The translations under genes were made by a program, and so were the position numbers. Below the pieces are notes generated by a model. That model was not told the origin of the DNA. It made no database searches and worked only from the letters and a program-made list of their open reading frames with translations. From contig NZ_CP061281.1 of the NCBI RefSeq assembly GCF_014621695.1, forward strand, positions 7,192,001-7,256,000: DNA of 64,000 nt, in the 5' to 3' direction. The DNA is from Streptomyces xanthii. GTDB lineage: Bacteria; Actinomycetota; Actinomycetes; Streptomycetales; Streptomycetaceae. Below, piece after piece: positions 17,859 to 28,469 of this stretch. Each line of letters starts with the position of its first letter. The stretch's first letter is position 1.

Positions 17859-19183
17859 GACACACCTCCGGTGGCCGGTGCCGGACGGCCGAGTGCGTGG
17901 TACGTCCAGCCGCCCGCACCCCACGCCCGCCCGTCCAGGCAGTTGCGGGCGTCGAGGATCAGCGGGGTGCGGACGACCGCGGCCAGAGCCGCGGGGGACA
18001 GGGCGCGGTACTCCGGCCACTGCGTCAGATGCAGTACCAGGTCCGCGCCCTCGCAGGCCTTCGGCACGTCCAGCGCGTACGTCAGCTCGGGGCGCACGGT
18101 ACGGGCGTTGTCGAGGGCCTGCGGGTCGTGGACGCGCACCGTCGCGCCCTCGGCCGCGGCGGCCGCCGCGACGGTGAGGGCCGGCGAGTCGCGTACGTCG
18201 TCGCTGCCGGGCTTGAACGCGGCACCGAGGACGCCTATCCGGCGGCCGGTGAAGTCGCCGCCCAGCAGCGCCCGGGCCCGGTCCACGGTGCGGGTGCGCT
18301 GCCGGGTGTTGATCCGGTCGACCTCGTGCAGGAACGCGACGGCGGGACCGGCACCGATCTCCTCGGCCCGGGTCGCGAACGCGCGGATGTCCTTGGGGAA
18401 GCAGCTGCCGCCGAAGCCGAGGCCCGGCTCCAGGAAGCGCGGCCCGATCCGGGTGTCCGCGCCCATCGCGCGGGCCAGTACGGTCACATCGGCGCCGGCC
18501 GCGTCGCACACCTCGGCCATCGCGTTGACGAAGGAGATCTTCGTGGCGAGGAAGGCGTTCGAGGCGACCTTGACCAGCTCGGCCGTGGCCGTGTCCGCGG
18601 AGAACACCGGCACCCCGGCCCGCAGCATCGGCGCGTACACCTCGCGCAGCACCTCGTCCGCCCACGCCGAGGACGTGCCGAGCACCAGTCGCTCGGGACG
18701 CATCGTGTCGGCCACCGCGGCGCCCTCCCGGAGGAACTCCGGGTTCCAGGCCACCTCCGTGCCCGGCGCGAGCTCCGTGAGCCGGCGCTGCAGCCGGGCG
18801 GCCGTGCCGACCGGCACCGTCGACTTGCCGACGACCAGGGCGCCCTGCCGCAGCGGCGGCCCGAGCTCCTCGATCACGGCGTCGACGAAGCGCAGGTCGC
18901 AGCCCTCGCCGTCGCGGCGCTGCGGAGTGCCCACGCACACGAAGTGCAGGTCGGCGAAGCGTGCCGCCTCGGTGAGCGAGGTGGAGAATCGCAGCCGTCC
19001 GGACGCGACGCCGCGCGCGAGCAGCGGGTCGAGGCCTTCTTCGTGCAGCGGGGCACGGCCCGCCGCCAGGGACGCGACCCGCTCGGCGTCGATGTCGATG
19101 CCGAGCACCTCGTGCCCGATGTCCGCCATGCACGCCGCGTGCACCGTGCCGACGTATCCCGTGCCGATGACCGTCATCCGCAT
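17855..19183 (-). CDS. ugd: UDP-glucose 6-dehydrogenase
   Basis: 442 aa. N-terminal Rossmann motif MTVIGTGYVGTVHAACMADI, VVGKSTVPVGTAARL, the NPEFLREGAA loop, the central KVASNAFLATKISFVNAMAE helix, and catalytic Cys in LGFGGSCFPKDIRAF. It oxidises UDP-glucose to UDP-glucuronate with two NAD. The start ATG at 19183 has AAGGAG 8 nt upstream and lies inside the end of galE (10-nt overlap). Length and motifs are normal for the family. Confidence 0.93.
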   Translation of the reverse strand: MRMTVIGTGYVGTVHAACMADIGHEVLGIDIDAERVASLAAGRAPLHEEGLDPLLARGVASGRLRFSTSLTEAARFADLHFVCVGTPQRRDGEGCDLRFVDAVIEELGPPLRQGALVVGKSTVPVGTAARLQRRLTELAPGTEVAWNPEFLREGAAVADTMRPERLVLGTSSAWADEVLREVYAPMLRAGVPVFSADTATAELVKVASNAFLATKISFVNAMAEVCDAAGADVTVLARAMGADTRIGPRFLEPGLGFGGSCFPKDIRAFATRAEEIGAGPAVAFLHEVDRINTRQRTRTVDRARALLGGDFTGRRIGVLGAAFKPGSDDVRDSPALTVAAAAAAEGATVRVHDPQALDNARTVRPELTYALDVPKACEGADLVLHLTQWPEYRALSPAALAAVVRTPLILDARNCLDGRAWGAGGWTYHALGRPAPATGGVS

Positions 19184-20277
19184 GGTCCCGCTCCTTCGTA
19201 CTGCTTGGTGGTGCCCGGCCGCCGGGGCTCGCCCTGGAGGCCGTCGGGATTGAGCTGCTGGAAACGCCAGGCGTCCCGGCACATGTCGGCCAGGTCCCGG
19301 GTGGGGCGCCAGCCCCAGGCGCGCGCCACCGCGCCCGCGTCCGCCACGAGCGCGGCCACGTCGCCCGCGCGGCGCTCCGTGATCTCGTGGGGGATCGTGC
19401 GTCCGCTCGCCCGCTCGAAGGCGGCGAGCACGTCGAGGACCGAACTCCCTTGCCCCCGGCCGAGGTTGAACACCGTCATGCCGGAGCTGTCGGCCAGCCG
19501 GTCGAGGGCGACCCGGTGCGCCTCCACGGTGTCCATCACATGCAGGTAGTCGCGGATCGCGGTGCCGTCCGGGGTCGGCCAGTCGGCGCCGAACACCCGC
19601 AGCCGGGGCCGTCTGCCGACGCCGACCTGGGCGAGATAGGGGAAGAGGTTGTCCGGGGTGCCGTGCGGGTCCTCGCCGAGCAGGCCGCTGGGGTGCGCGC
19701 CCGCCGGGTTGAAGTAGCGCAGGCAGAGCACCGTCCAGCGCGGGTCGGTGCGGCAGACGTCGGCGAGGACCGCCTCGCACAGCGCCTTCGACGACGCGTA
19801 CGGATTGGTCGGCCGGTGCGGTGTGTCCTCGTCCAGGGGGCCTTCGCCCGCTTCTCCGTACACGGAGCAGGAGGAGGAGAACACCAGGCTGCGCACGCCG
19901 TGTTCGGCCATGACGTGCAGCAGCGCCGTGGTTCCGCCGACGTTGACGTCGTAATAGGTGACGGGCATCCGTGTCGACTCGCCCACGGCCTTGTGCGCGG
20001 CGAAGTGCACGACGGCGTCCACTGGGTGACGGTCGAATACGGCCGAGAGGGCGCGCCGATCACGGATGTCCAGTTCATAGACGGCGCCGACGAAGCGGCC
20101 GGCGATCCGTTCGACCCGTGCGAACACGCGCGGGCTGCTGTTGGAGTAGTCGTCGACGACGATCACCTCGTAGCCGTGGTCGAGGAGTTCGACACAGGCG
20201 TGGCTGCCGATGAAGCCGGCGCCGCCTGTGACGAGGACGGTGGAGGGGGCGCTGGGGCGTTCGGACACGGAGCTCAC
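19174..20277 (-). CDS. galE: UDP-glucose 4-epimerase
   Basis: 367 aa. NAD-binding VLVTGGAGFIGSHACVELL, SSSCSVYG and YASSK (YxxxK) active-site motifs, RYFNPAGAHPSGLLGEDP and LPDYLHV-type segment IRDYLHVMDTVEAH, as in bacterial GalE. It interconverts UDP-Glc and UDP-Gal and so could supply galactose to the polymer. The GTG start at 20277 overlaps the glycosyltransferase stop (GTGA); GTG at 20268 is a possible alternative three codons later. No strong Shine-Dalgarno sequence is seen, consistent with coupling to the upstream gene. Confidence 0.92.
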   Translation of the reverse strand: MSSVSERPSAPSTVLVTGGAGFIGSHACVELLDHGYEVIVVDDYSNSSPRVFARVERIAGRFVGAVYELDIRDRRALSAVFDRHPVDAVVHFAAHKAVGESTRMPVTYYDVNVGGTTALLHVMAEHGVRSLVFSSSCSVYGEAGEGPLDEDTPHRPTNPYASSKALCEAVLADVCRTDPRWTVLCLRYFNPAGAHPSGLLGEDPHGTPDNLFPYLAQVGVGRRPRLRVFGADWPTPDGTAIRDYLHVMDTVEAHRVALDRLADSSGMTVFNLGRGQGSSVLDVLAAFERASGRTIPHEITERRAGDVAALVADAGAVARAWGWRPTRDLADMCRDAWRFQQLNPDGLQGEPRRPGTTKQYEGAGPCG

Positions 20278-22118
20278 CAGCCGAGGACGGCGGCCACGTA
20301 GGCCGGGAAGAGGACGACGCCGGTCAAGGCGACCAGAGCCGCGGGGACCCCCGCAAGGAGAGAGACGCGCGCCGTGGCGAGCGCCGCGCGCAGCGACACC
20401 CCGGTCGTGCGAGCGGTCTCGCTCGCGTGCAGCAGCGGCACTGCGAGCGCGACCATCGCGTACGTCGCGCCGGCGGCCAGGCACAGGAAGACGTAGCCGA
20501 CGGCGGGACTTGCCAGCTCGCCGTACACGGCGACTGCGGCCAGGGCGGTGCCGAGAACGGCGAACGGCACGGTCAATTTGGCGGGCAGAGGGCGTGGCCC
20601 GGACATGTGCTTGGGCGTGACCTTGAAAGTGACCTGGCGGGGCCGGACCCGCTGGCGCACCGCGCCGATCAGGCCAGCGATGACGAAGGGCCCGCTCGCC
20701 AGGCCGAACAGCCAGACCTCCCAGCTCAGCAGTGGGACCAGCCGAGGCCGCAGCAGCCGGCGCCGGCGCAGCAGCCACAGGGCCGTGATCGGACAGACCG
20801 CCATCAGCCAGAGGTGAAACAGGAACTGGAAGTAGTCGATGTTCATCCAGGCCATGCCGGTGATCACGGCGACCGGGGGCAGCACGAGTCCGGCCACGAT
20901 CATCAGCCCGAGGAGCGGGTAGTAGCCCAGCGCGTACGCGAAGCGCAGCCGCAGCGTCGCGGGCAGCCTGCCCAGATGCCGCGGCATCAGCCCGAGCATC
21001 ATCGTCGTCAGGCTCCGCGACCACTGGTACTCCTGCGTGACCATGTCCGCGAAGGTCAGCGGCCCGTCTCCGTGCGCTTCGGCATCGATTGCGAACGCTC
21101 CGGGCCAGCCCGCCGAGTTGAGCAGGTAGGTGGTCGAGAAGTCCTCGGCAAGCTCCGGACCGAGGCCGCCGATGTCCCGCAGGGCGCGGGTGCGAACGGC
21201 GTAGTGAGAGCCGATGCACATCGGGGCGAGTCCGTCGCTGTGCCCCAGCTGTACCGCGCCGTGCCACACGGCTTCGCGGTGCAGCCGGCCGCGCGCGGAC
21301 CAGGAGTCGGCACTGTTCGCGTCGCAGATGCTGGGCGCCGCCACATATCCGATGGCGGGATCGGCGAACGGCCGCACCATCTCGGCGAGGTAGTCGGGTT
21401 CGGGGACGTGGTCGACGTCGAGTTGGGCGACGACCGCGTAGTCCGCATAGCCCCAGTGGTCGTAGAAGTAGGCGAGGTTGCCTTCCTTGCAGCGGGTGCG
21501 GCGCGGCCAGGTCCGGCGGTGATAGGAGCCCAGGCCCTGGCGCGAGGAGATCCGCACCCCGTTGGCGTGGCACCACTCGACGATCTCTCGGGTCGGCGCC
21601 TCGTCGCACAGCCACACGTCGTAGGAGTGCGGGAAGCGCTGATCGAGCATGGCCTCGAGGGTGCGGCGTGCGGAAGGCCACGGCTCCGAGGGAGCCCGCG
21701 TGACGACGAACGCGACCGGCAGCGAGGGAATCGCGAGCGTCGGGTTCACGCGGCGCAGCCGCAGAGCCGTGGCGAAGAAGTAGGCCGGCAGGCCGGTGAG
21801 GTAGGCCAGTAGTGCGCTGTTCACGATCAGGCCCGGCCAGCTCGCCCGGTGCTCAGGGCGCAGCCACCAGATCCAGAACCAGGCGAGGCTCACCAGCCAG
21901 CCGATGCTGAGGAGGAGCAGGGCGGTGCGGTCCCGGCGAGGGAGAGCGTGGGTGAAGGTCGTCGGCAGAACTCTGCGCATCCGGCAGGGCTGGCCGAAGT
22001 AGGGGCCCTCGGGAGCCACCCGCACCACGTTCCCGTCCGAGATGCGCGACAGGTGGGCCGCGACCTCGCACAGGTCCCCGGTGGGGACGATCGCCGGAAC
22101 CGGCTCGTGGTGCGTCAT
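20274..22118 (-). CDS. Membrane processive family-2 glycosyltransferase (cellulose-synthase-like)
   Basis: 614 aa. About 70 N-terminal cytosolic residues precede two membrane helices, then a GT-A domain with AQLDVDHVPEPDYL (DxD), AEDFSTTYLL (the acceptor-site ED) and QEYQWSRS in place of the classical QxxRW, and finally five or so membrane helices. This is the architecture of processive beta-glycosyltransferases that polymerise and export polysaccharide. No PilZ domain is visible. AGGAAGG precedes the ATG. It is the first gene of a five-gene operon that also makes UDP-Gal, UDP-GlcA and UDP-Xyl, so the polymer may contain those sugars (inference). Confidence 0.85.
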   Translation of the reverse strand: MTHHEPVPAIVPTGDLCEVAAHLSRISDGNVVRVAPEGPYFGQPCRMRRVLPTTFTHALPRRDRTALLLLSIGWLVSLAWFWIWWLRPEHRASWPGLIVNSALLAYLTGLPAYFFATALRLRRVNPTLAIPSLPVAFVVTRAPSEPWPSARRTLEAMLDQRFPHSYDVWLCDEAPTREIVEWCHANGVRISSRQGLGSYHRRTWPRRTRCKEGNLAYFYDHWGYADYAVVAQLDVDHVPEPDYLAEMVRPFADPAIGYVAAPSICDANSADSWSARGRLHREAVWHGAVQLGHSDGLAPMCIGSHYAVRTRALRDIGGLGPELAEDFSTTYLLNSAGWPGAFAIDAEAHGDGPLTFADMVTQEYQWSRSLTTMMLGLMPRHLGRLPATLRLRFAYALGYYPLLGLMIVAGLVLPPVAVITGMAWMNIDYFQFLFHLWLMAVCPITALWLLRRRRLLRPRLVPLLSWEVWLFGLASGPFVIAGLIGAVRQRVRPRQVTFKVTPKHMSGPRPLPAKLTVPFAVLGTALAAVAVYGELASPAVGYVFLCLAAGATYAMVALAVPLLHASETARTTGVSLRAALATARVSLLAGVPAALVALTGVVLFPAYVAAVLGW

Positions 22119-22150
22119 GGCCGCACCTTCCTGCGCTGTACGCGGACGCC

Positions 22151-22176
22151 GTATGTTTACGACGTATATGTACGAC
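22151..22176. promoter_or_regulatory. Tandem 13-bp repeat in the operon / tetR divergent promoter region
   Basis: GTATGTTTACGAC (22151-22163) is followed immediately by GTATATGTACGAC (22164-22176); 11 of 13 positions match. The block is AT-rich against a GC-rich background and lies between the divergent starts of the glycosyltransferase operon (22118) and a TetR gene (22265). It is a candidate operator for that regulator. Confidence 0.5.
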
Positions 22177-22264
22177 TTTGCGCCTATGGTGGAGCTGGGT
22201 CAAGTGGGGCCCGGGAGAAAATCGGGACCAGGGCGGCACGAGGCCCGGGTGAAGGGAGCGCGTC

Positions 22265-23089
22265 ATGCCGAAGGGCTCCGCACGATCCTCGGACGGCGGG
22301 GGAGATCCCCCCGCCCGCCGCGCCTCCGACCGAGGCAAGTACGGCCGCCTGAACCGGGAGCGAGTCCTCGCCGCCGCCCTGGAGGTCGTCGACCGGGACG
22401 GGCTGGAGGGGCTGAGCATGCGCGGCCTCGGCGCCGAGCTGGGCGTCGAGGCCATGGCCCTGTACCGCTACGCCGACGGCAAGGGCGCCCTCCTCGACGG
22501 ACTCGTCGAGGCCTTCTTCGGTGAACTGGAGGCCGCGCTCGACGCCGAACCCGTCCGGCGCGGCTGGCGCGCCGAACTCGACCGGATCGCCCGCGCCGCC
22601 CACGTCGTCGCCCTGCGCCACCCCAACGTCGTGCCGCTGCTCGCCACCCGCCTGCTCTCCACCCCGCTCGCCCGGCGCCCGCTCGCCGTCCTGCGCGCCG
22701 ACGAGCGGATCCTCGGGCTGCTCGTCGACGCCGGCCTCGACGGTGCGAAGGCGGTCCGGCTGCACCGCGCCTTCACCGCCTGGCTGCTCGGCTGGCTCAT
22801 CGTCGAGCTCCGCGCCATGGACGAGGACCCCGACGAACCCGACCCCGCGTTCCGCCTCGGGCTGCACCGCCTCCCGGCCCGCGAACTGCCCAGGCTGCGC
22901 GAACTCGCCCCGCTCATGGCCGAGCGGGAGGGCGAGGACCAGCTGAGCACCGGGCTCGACGCGGTGCTGCGCCGGGTCGCGCGGGAGGGGGCCGAGGTGG
23001 CCCCGGAGTCGGACTCAGGGGAGGGCCAGGGGTCGGACTCCGGGGAGGGTCGGGAGGCGCGCCCGGAGGGGGGCCCGGGGGTGCAGTGA
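22265..23089 (+). CDS. TetR-family regulator
   Basis: 274 aa. After a polar N-terminal extension, the HTH lies at about residues 28-75 (RERVLAAALEVVDRDGLEGL, then MRGLGAELGVEAMALYRYADGK). The C-terminal ligand domain is of the TetR_C kind with HPNVVPLLATRLLSTPLAR. The last 35 residues are low-complexity Gly/Glu/Ser-rich and contain a duplicated SDSGEG. It is divergent from the polysaccharide operon and is the most likely local regulator of it, which is inference. The ATG has GGAG 8 nt upstream. Confidence 0.88.
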   Translation: MPKGSARSSDGGGDPPARRASDRGKYGRLNRERVLAAALEVVDRDGLEGLSMRGLGAELGVEAMALYRYADGKGALLDGLVEAFFGELEAALDAEPVRRGWRAELDRIARAAHVVALRHPNVVPLLATRLLSTPLARRPLAVLRADERILGLLVDAGLDGAKAVRLHRAFTAWLLGWLIVELRAMDEDPDEPDPAFRLGLHRLPARELPRLRELAPLMAEREGEDQLSTGLDAVLRRVAREGAEVAPESDSGEGQGSDSGEGREARPEGGPGVQ

Positions 23090-23097
23090 CCGCAAGT

Positions 23098-23112
23098 TTG
23101 CACGGTGTGCAA
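23098..23112. promoter_or_regulatory. Palindrome just upstream of the second tetR gene
   Basis: TTGCAC-GGT-GTGCAA is a perfect 6+6 inverted repeat 12 nt before the GTG at 23124. AAGAAT at 23111-23116 could be the -10 box of a leaderless transcript, so a protein bound at the palindrome would cover the promoter. Autoregulation by the TetR protein is the simplest reading. Confidence 0.55.
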
Positions 23113-23123
23113 GAATCTCGGCC

Positions 23124-23762
23124 GTGACCACGACCGACCACCGTCCCAGCGCCCCCGCCGAGGGGCTGCGCGCACGCCGGCGCCGCCAGACGCGCGCCGA
23201 CCTGCACGCCGCCACCCTGCGCCTGGTGCGCGAACTGGGGTTCGCGAAGGTCACGGTCGAGATGATCAGCACCGAGGTCGGGGTCTCGCCCCGCACCTTC
23301 TTCAACTACTTCCCCAGCAAGGAAGCCGCGCTCTTCGCCCTGCCCGGCGCCCTGCCCGCCCCCCTCGCCGACCGCTTCGCCGAGGGGCCGGGCCGGGACA
23401 CCGACGCCGTGCTGCGCGACCTCGGCGACGTGCTCGCCGACCATCTCCAGGAGGCGGCCCCCAGCCCCCGGGAGCTGGAGGACATCCTGCGGATCGCCGA
23501 GGGCGTGCCCTCGGTGCTCGCCACGTTCCTCGCCCAGTGCGAGGCCGTCGAGCGCGATCTCGCCGGCGTCATCGCGCTGCGCACCGGCACCCCCGCCGAC
23601 GGCGCGGACGCGGAACTGCTCGCGGGCCTCGCCATGGCGACCGTCCGCAGCGGGCTCAAACGGTGGTCGCAGCAGAGCGACCACAGCGCGGGCCCGGCCG
23701 CCTCCGTCCGCGGGGCGTTCACGGCGCTGCGCGCCCTGTTCGGGCGGGCCGCCGTGCAGTAA
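23124..23762 (+). CDS. TetR-family regulator of the adjacent efflux pump
   Basis: 212 aa. HTH at about residues 18-65 (RADLHAATLRLVRELGFAKV, then MISTEVGVSPRTFFNYFPSK). The PRTFFNYFPSKEAAL segment is typical of TetR repressors controlling multidrug MFS pumps, and such a pump follows 195 bp downstream on the same strand. GTG at 23124 is used; no Shine-Dalgarno sequence is seen, consistent with a leaderless transcript. Confidence 0.88.
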   Translation: MTTTDHRPSAPAEGLRARRRRQTRADLHAATLRLVRELGFAKVTVEMISTEVGVSPRTFFNYFPSKEAALFALPGALPAPLADRFAEGPGRDTDAVLRDLGDVLADHLQEAAPSPRELEDILRIAEGVPSVLATFLAQCEAVERDLAGVIALRTGTPADGADAELLAGLAMATVRSGLKRWSQQSDHSAGPAASVRGAFTALRALFGRAAVQ

Positions 23763-25562
<1,800 letters not shown>

Positions 25563-25577
25563 CCCGTCCAGGCCCCC

Positions 25578-25611
25578 CGTACCCCGGTGCTGCTCCCGGC
25601 GCCGGGGTACG
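25578..25611. terminator. Hairpin after the EmrB-type gene
   Basis: CGTACCCCGG (25578-25587) pairs with CCGGGGTACG (25602-25611), a 10-bp perfect stem with a 14-nt loop, 16 nt after the stop at 25562 and before the convergent PNPOx-like gene at 25651. Confidence 0.7.
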
Positions 25612-25650
25612 TGCGTTCAGCGGCCCGACGAGCCTCGGTCCGCCCCCCGG

Positions 25651-26121
25651 TCAGTCGGTGACGAGCCAGGCGCCGTCACGCATCAGCTCGCGCTCCGCCA
25701 GCTCGTCGACCTCCCGCCACGCCAGGATCCGTACCGGCCGGATGCGGAAGTACAGGTACCGCTGCCCCTCGATCCCCGCCGGATCGAACCCCGTCTTCGC
25801 CGCGAACTCCCGCCGCAGCCCCTCATCGACCTCGCCGCCACCCAGAGCCTCCGCGACGCCCTCCACGTGCACGACGTCCCGTGTCCGCCCGATCCCCAGA
25901 TGGACCCGGCCCCCGGCGACGAGATTCCGGGCCACGGGATTGGACGCCCGGGTCGACACGTACAGCAGCCCGTCCCGCCACAGGAACGACAGCGGCATCA
26001 TGTACGGCGCCCCGCCCTCCGGCCCCGCCGTCGCGACCCAGGCGTCGACGTCCTCCTCGAAGCGCCGGATCGTGTCCTGCTTGCGCTGCTTCGCCGAACG
26101 GGGCGGCGCGGTCTCGGTCAT
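25651..26121 (-). CDS. Pyridoxamine 5'-phosphate oxidase-like flavin protein
   Basis: 156 aa split beta-barrel. Landmarks are DVDAWVATAGPEGGAPYMMP, LSFLWRDGLLYVSTRASNPV, RNLVAGGRVHLGIGRTRDVV and YLYFRIRPVRILAWREVDEL. Family members bind FMN or F420 and are typically small oxidoreductases of unknown substrate. GAGGAA lies 6 nt before the ATG, and the ATG overlaps the stop of the upstream GNAT reading frame (ATGA). The two genes therefore form a coupled pair even though the GNAT is frameshifted. Confidence 0.85.
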   Translation of the reverse strand: MTETAPPRSAKQRKQDTIRRFEEDVDAWVATAGPEGGAPYMMPLSFLWRDGLLYVSTRASNPVARNLVAGGRVHLGIGRTRDVVHVEGVAEALGGGEVDEGLRREFAAKTGFDPAGIEGQRYLYFRIRPVRILAWREVDELAERELMRDGAWLVTD

Positions 26122-26644
26122 GGGGATTCCTCGCTCTTCGGGGCTGCCGCGTAACACCGTACGTCGACCAACTCGCCGGGCCCCCACTCCTGTTGCCCCG
26201 CGCCGAGGAACGTCCAGCCCGACCGCTCGTACAGGGCGACCGCGGAGACATCCCGCCGTGCACGGCCCGCGCCCCGCTCCGTCGTGCCTCGCGCGCCGCC
26301 CGCCCCAGCAGTTGCGCCCCGATCCGCCGGCCCCGCGCCCCCGGCGCGACGAACAGCCGGCCCACGACAGCCGTCGGCCCCTCGGGCGGGGCGAGCCGGG
26401 GCGCCACGTCGCCGGGGGCGGGCCGGGCCAGTACGACATGGCCCGCGATCCGCCCGCCGAGCCGCGCCACCCACGCCCCGAGCTCCCCGTCCACCCGCAG
26501 CCAACCTGCCGGATCCGCGGGCCAGTTCACCGGATAGCCGTCCGCCCGATGCACGGCGCCGAGCACCCCGACACACTCCGCGAGATCAGAATCCCCTCGC
26601 ACGTCCACCACTGCTTGATCGCTCGCCTGATCGCTCCACTCCAT
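26118..26644 (-). pseudogene. GNAT acetyltransferase with a frameshift
   Basis: The ATG at 26644 opens a frame with typical GNAT content (GAWVARLGGRIAGHVVLARP, then VVGRLFVAPGARGRRIGAQL, LLGRAAREARRSGARAV). At about 26245-26262 homology moves to the -1 frame, which continues DVSAVALYERSGWTFLG to a stop at 26118 that overlaps the PNPOx start. Missing 1 base (or 1+3n) in the linker explains it. The expected LDVV-type residues between the two halves are also short. It could be an inactivating mutation, a sequencing error in a G-run, or, less likely, recoding. The rest of the gene looks undecayed. Confidence 0.8.
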
Positions 26645-26696
26645 CGAGGCATCGAACCACGCGGCCCGCACGCCCGGCGCCGGGTAGCGTGCCCGG

Positions 26697-27353
26697 GTGG
26701 AACTCTTCGCGCGCTCATGGACCGACCTGCGCTCCGCCGTCGCGGGGCTCGCCCCCGAGGACTTCGCCCGGCCGTCGGGCTGCACCGGATGGCTGGTCCG
26801 CGACCTCGTCTGCCATCTCGTCATCGACGCGCAGGACGTCCTGATCACCCTCGTCACCCCGGCGGACACGGAACCGACCGCCGACGCCGCGACCTACTGG
26901 CACGTGGGGGAGGAGCCGCCGACCGGCGAGGACCCGCTCGCCGCGCTGACCGTACGGCTCGCCGCGGCCTACCAGGACCCGGCGCTGCTCACCTTCCACC
27001 TGGACGACGTGGGCGCGGCGGCGGGCCGGGCGGCGGAACTCGCCGACCTGGACGCCCGCGTGAGCACCCAGGACATGGTCCTCACGGCGCGCGACTACCT
27101 CGACGCGTACGTACTGGAGTGGACCCTCCACCACCTGGACCTGACGGCCCACCTCCCCCACGTCCCCGGCCCCGCCCCCGAGTCCCTCGCGGCGACCCGC
27201 GCCCTCCTGGAGCGCATCGCGGGATCCCCCTTCCCGCGAGCCCTCGACGACCGAGCCACCCTCCAACTCGCCACAGGCCGCCGCCACCCCACCCCCTCGG
27301 AGTCGACAACCCTGACCCCCTTCTCCACCCGCCTCCCCCTCGTCCTGGGCTGA
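26697..27353 (+). CDS. Maleylpyruvate isomerase-family, mycothiol-dependent DinB-like protein
   Basis: 218 aa. The N-terminal MDMPI/DinB-like helical bundle reads SWTDLRSAVAGLAPEDFARP, SGCTGWLVRDLVCHLVIDAQ with a metal-ligand His in the second helix, and LDAYVLEWTLHHLDLTAHLP late in the domain. Actinobacterial members use mycothiol in isomerisation or S-transfer; the substrate is unknown. GTG at 26697 follows a TAGCGT -10-like box (26685-26690) by 6 nt with no Shine-Dalgarno sequence, so it is probably leaderless. It is divergent from the GNAT frame by 52 bp. Confidence 0.8.
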   Translation: MELFARSWTDLRSAVAGLAPEDFARPSGCTGWLVRDLVCHLVIDAQDVLITLVTPADTEPTADAATYWHVGEEPPTGEDPLAALTVRLAAAYQDPALLTFHLDDVGAAAGRAAELADLDARVSTQDMVLTARDYLDAYVLEWTLHHLDLTAHLPHVPGPAPESLAATRALLERIAGSPFPRALDDRATLQLATGRRHPTPSESTTLTPFSTRLPLVLG

Positions 27354-27400
27354 CCCTCGCCACTCCGCCTGTCTGCCGGGTCCGGTGGCGTGGGCGGATG

Positions 27401-27440
27401 CGCGAAGGGGCCCGCACGGCAGCGTGCGGGCCCCTTCGCG
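27401..27440. terminator. Strong bidirectional terminator
   Basis: An 18-bp perfect stem, 27401-27418 (CGCGAAGGGGCCCGCACG) with 27423-27440, closed by a 4-nt loop GCAG. It lies between the convergent stops at 27353 and 27457, which is the expected place for a shared terminator. Confidence 0.9.
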
Positions 27441-27456
27441 AGGTGTGCGGTCCGGG

Positions 27457-28323
<867 letters not shown>

Positions 28324-28325
28324 TT

Positions 28326-28341
28326 ATACCCCCGAGGGTAT
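28326..28341. promoter_or_regulatory. CstR/CsoR-type operator 1
   Basis: ATACCCCCGAGGGTAT, an inverted repeat with the TACCC-N-GGGTA form bound by CsoR/CstR proteins. It lies 34 nt before the rhodanese start on the minus strand, a position that would block its promoter. Confidence 0.85.
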
Positions 28342-28346
28342 CAAAT

Positions 28347-28362
28347 ATACCCCGAGGGGTAT
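28347..28362. promoter_or_regulatory. CstR/CsoR-type operator 2
   Basis: ATACCCCGAGGGGTAT, a near-perfect second site whose centre is 21 bp (two helical turns) from operator 1. Tandem sites on one DNA face suggest cooperative binding, and the pair could also influence the divergent SDR gene. Confidence 0.85.
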
Positions 28363-28469
28363 GGAAGTGGCGCACCGTTCGTATCAACACCGACAGAAGA
28401 TGTCCGGATTCCCGGGAAGGCTCGACACCGTACGCAGCGCGCGTACGGACACAGGGAACAGGAGTCGAT

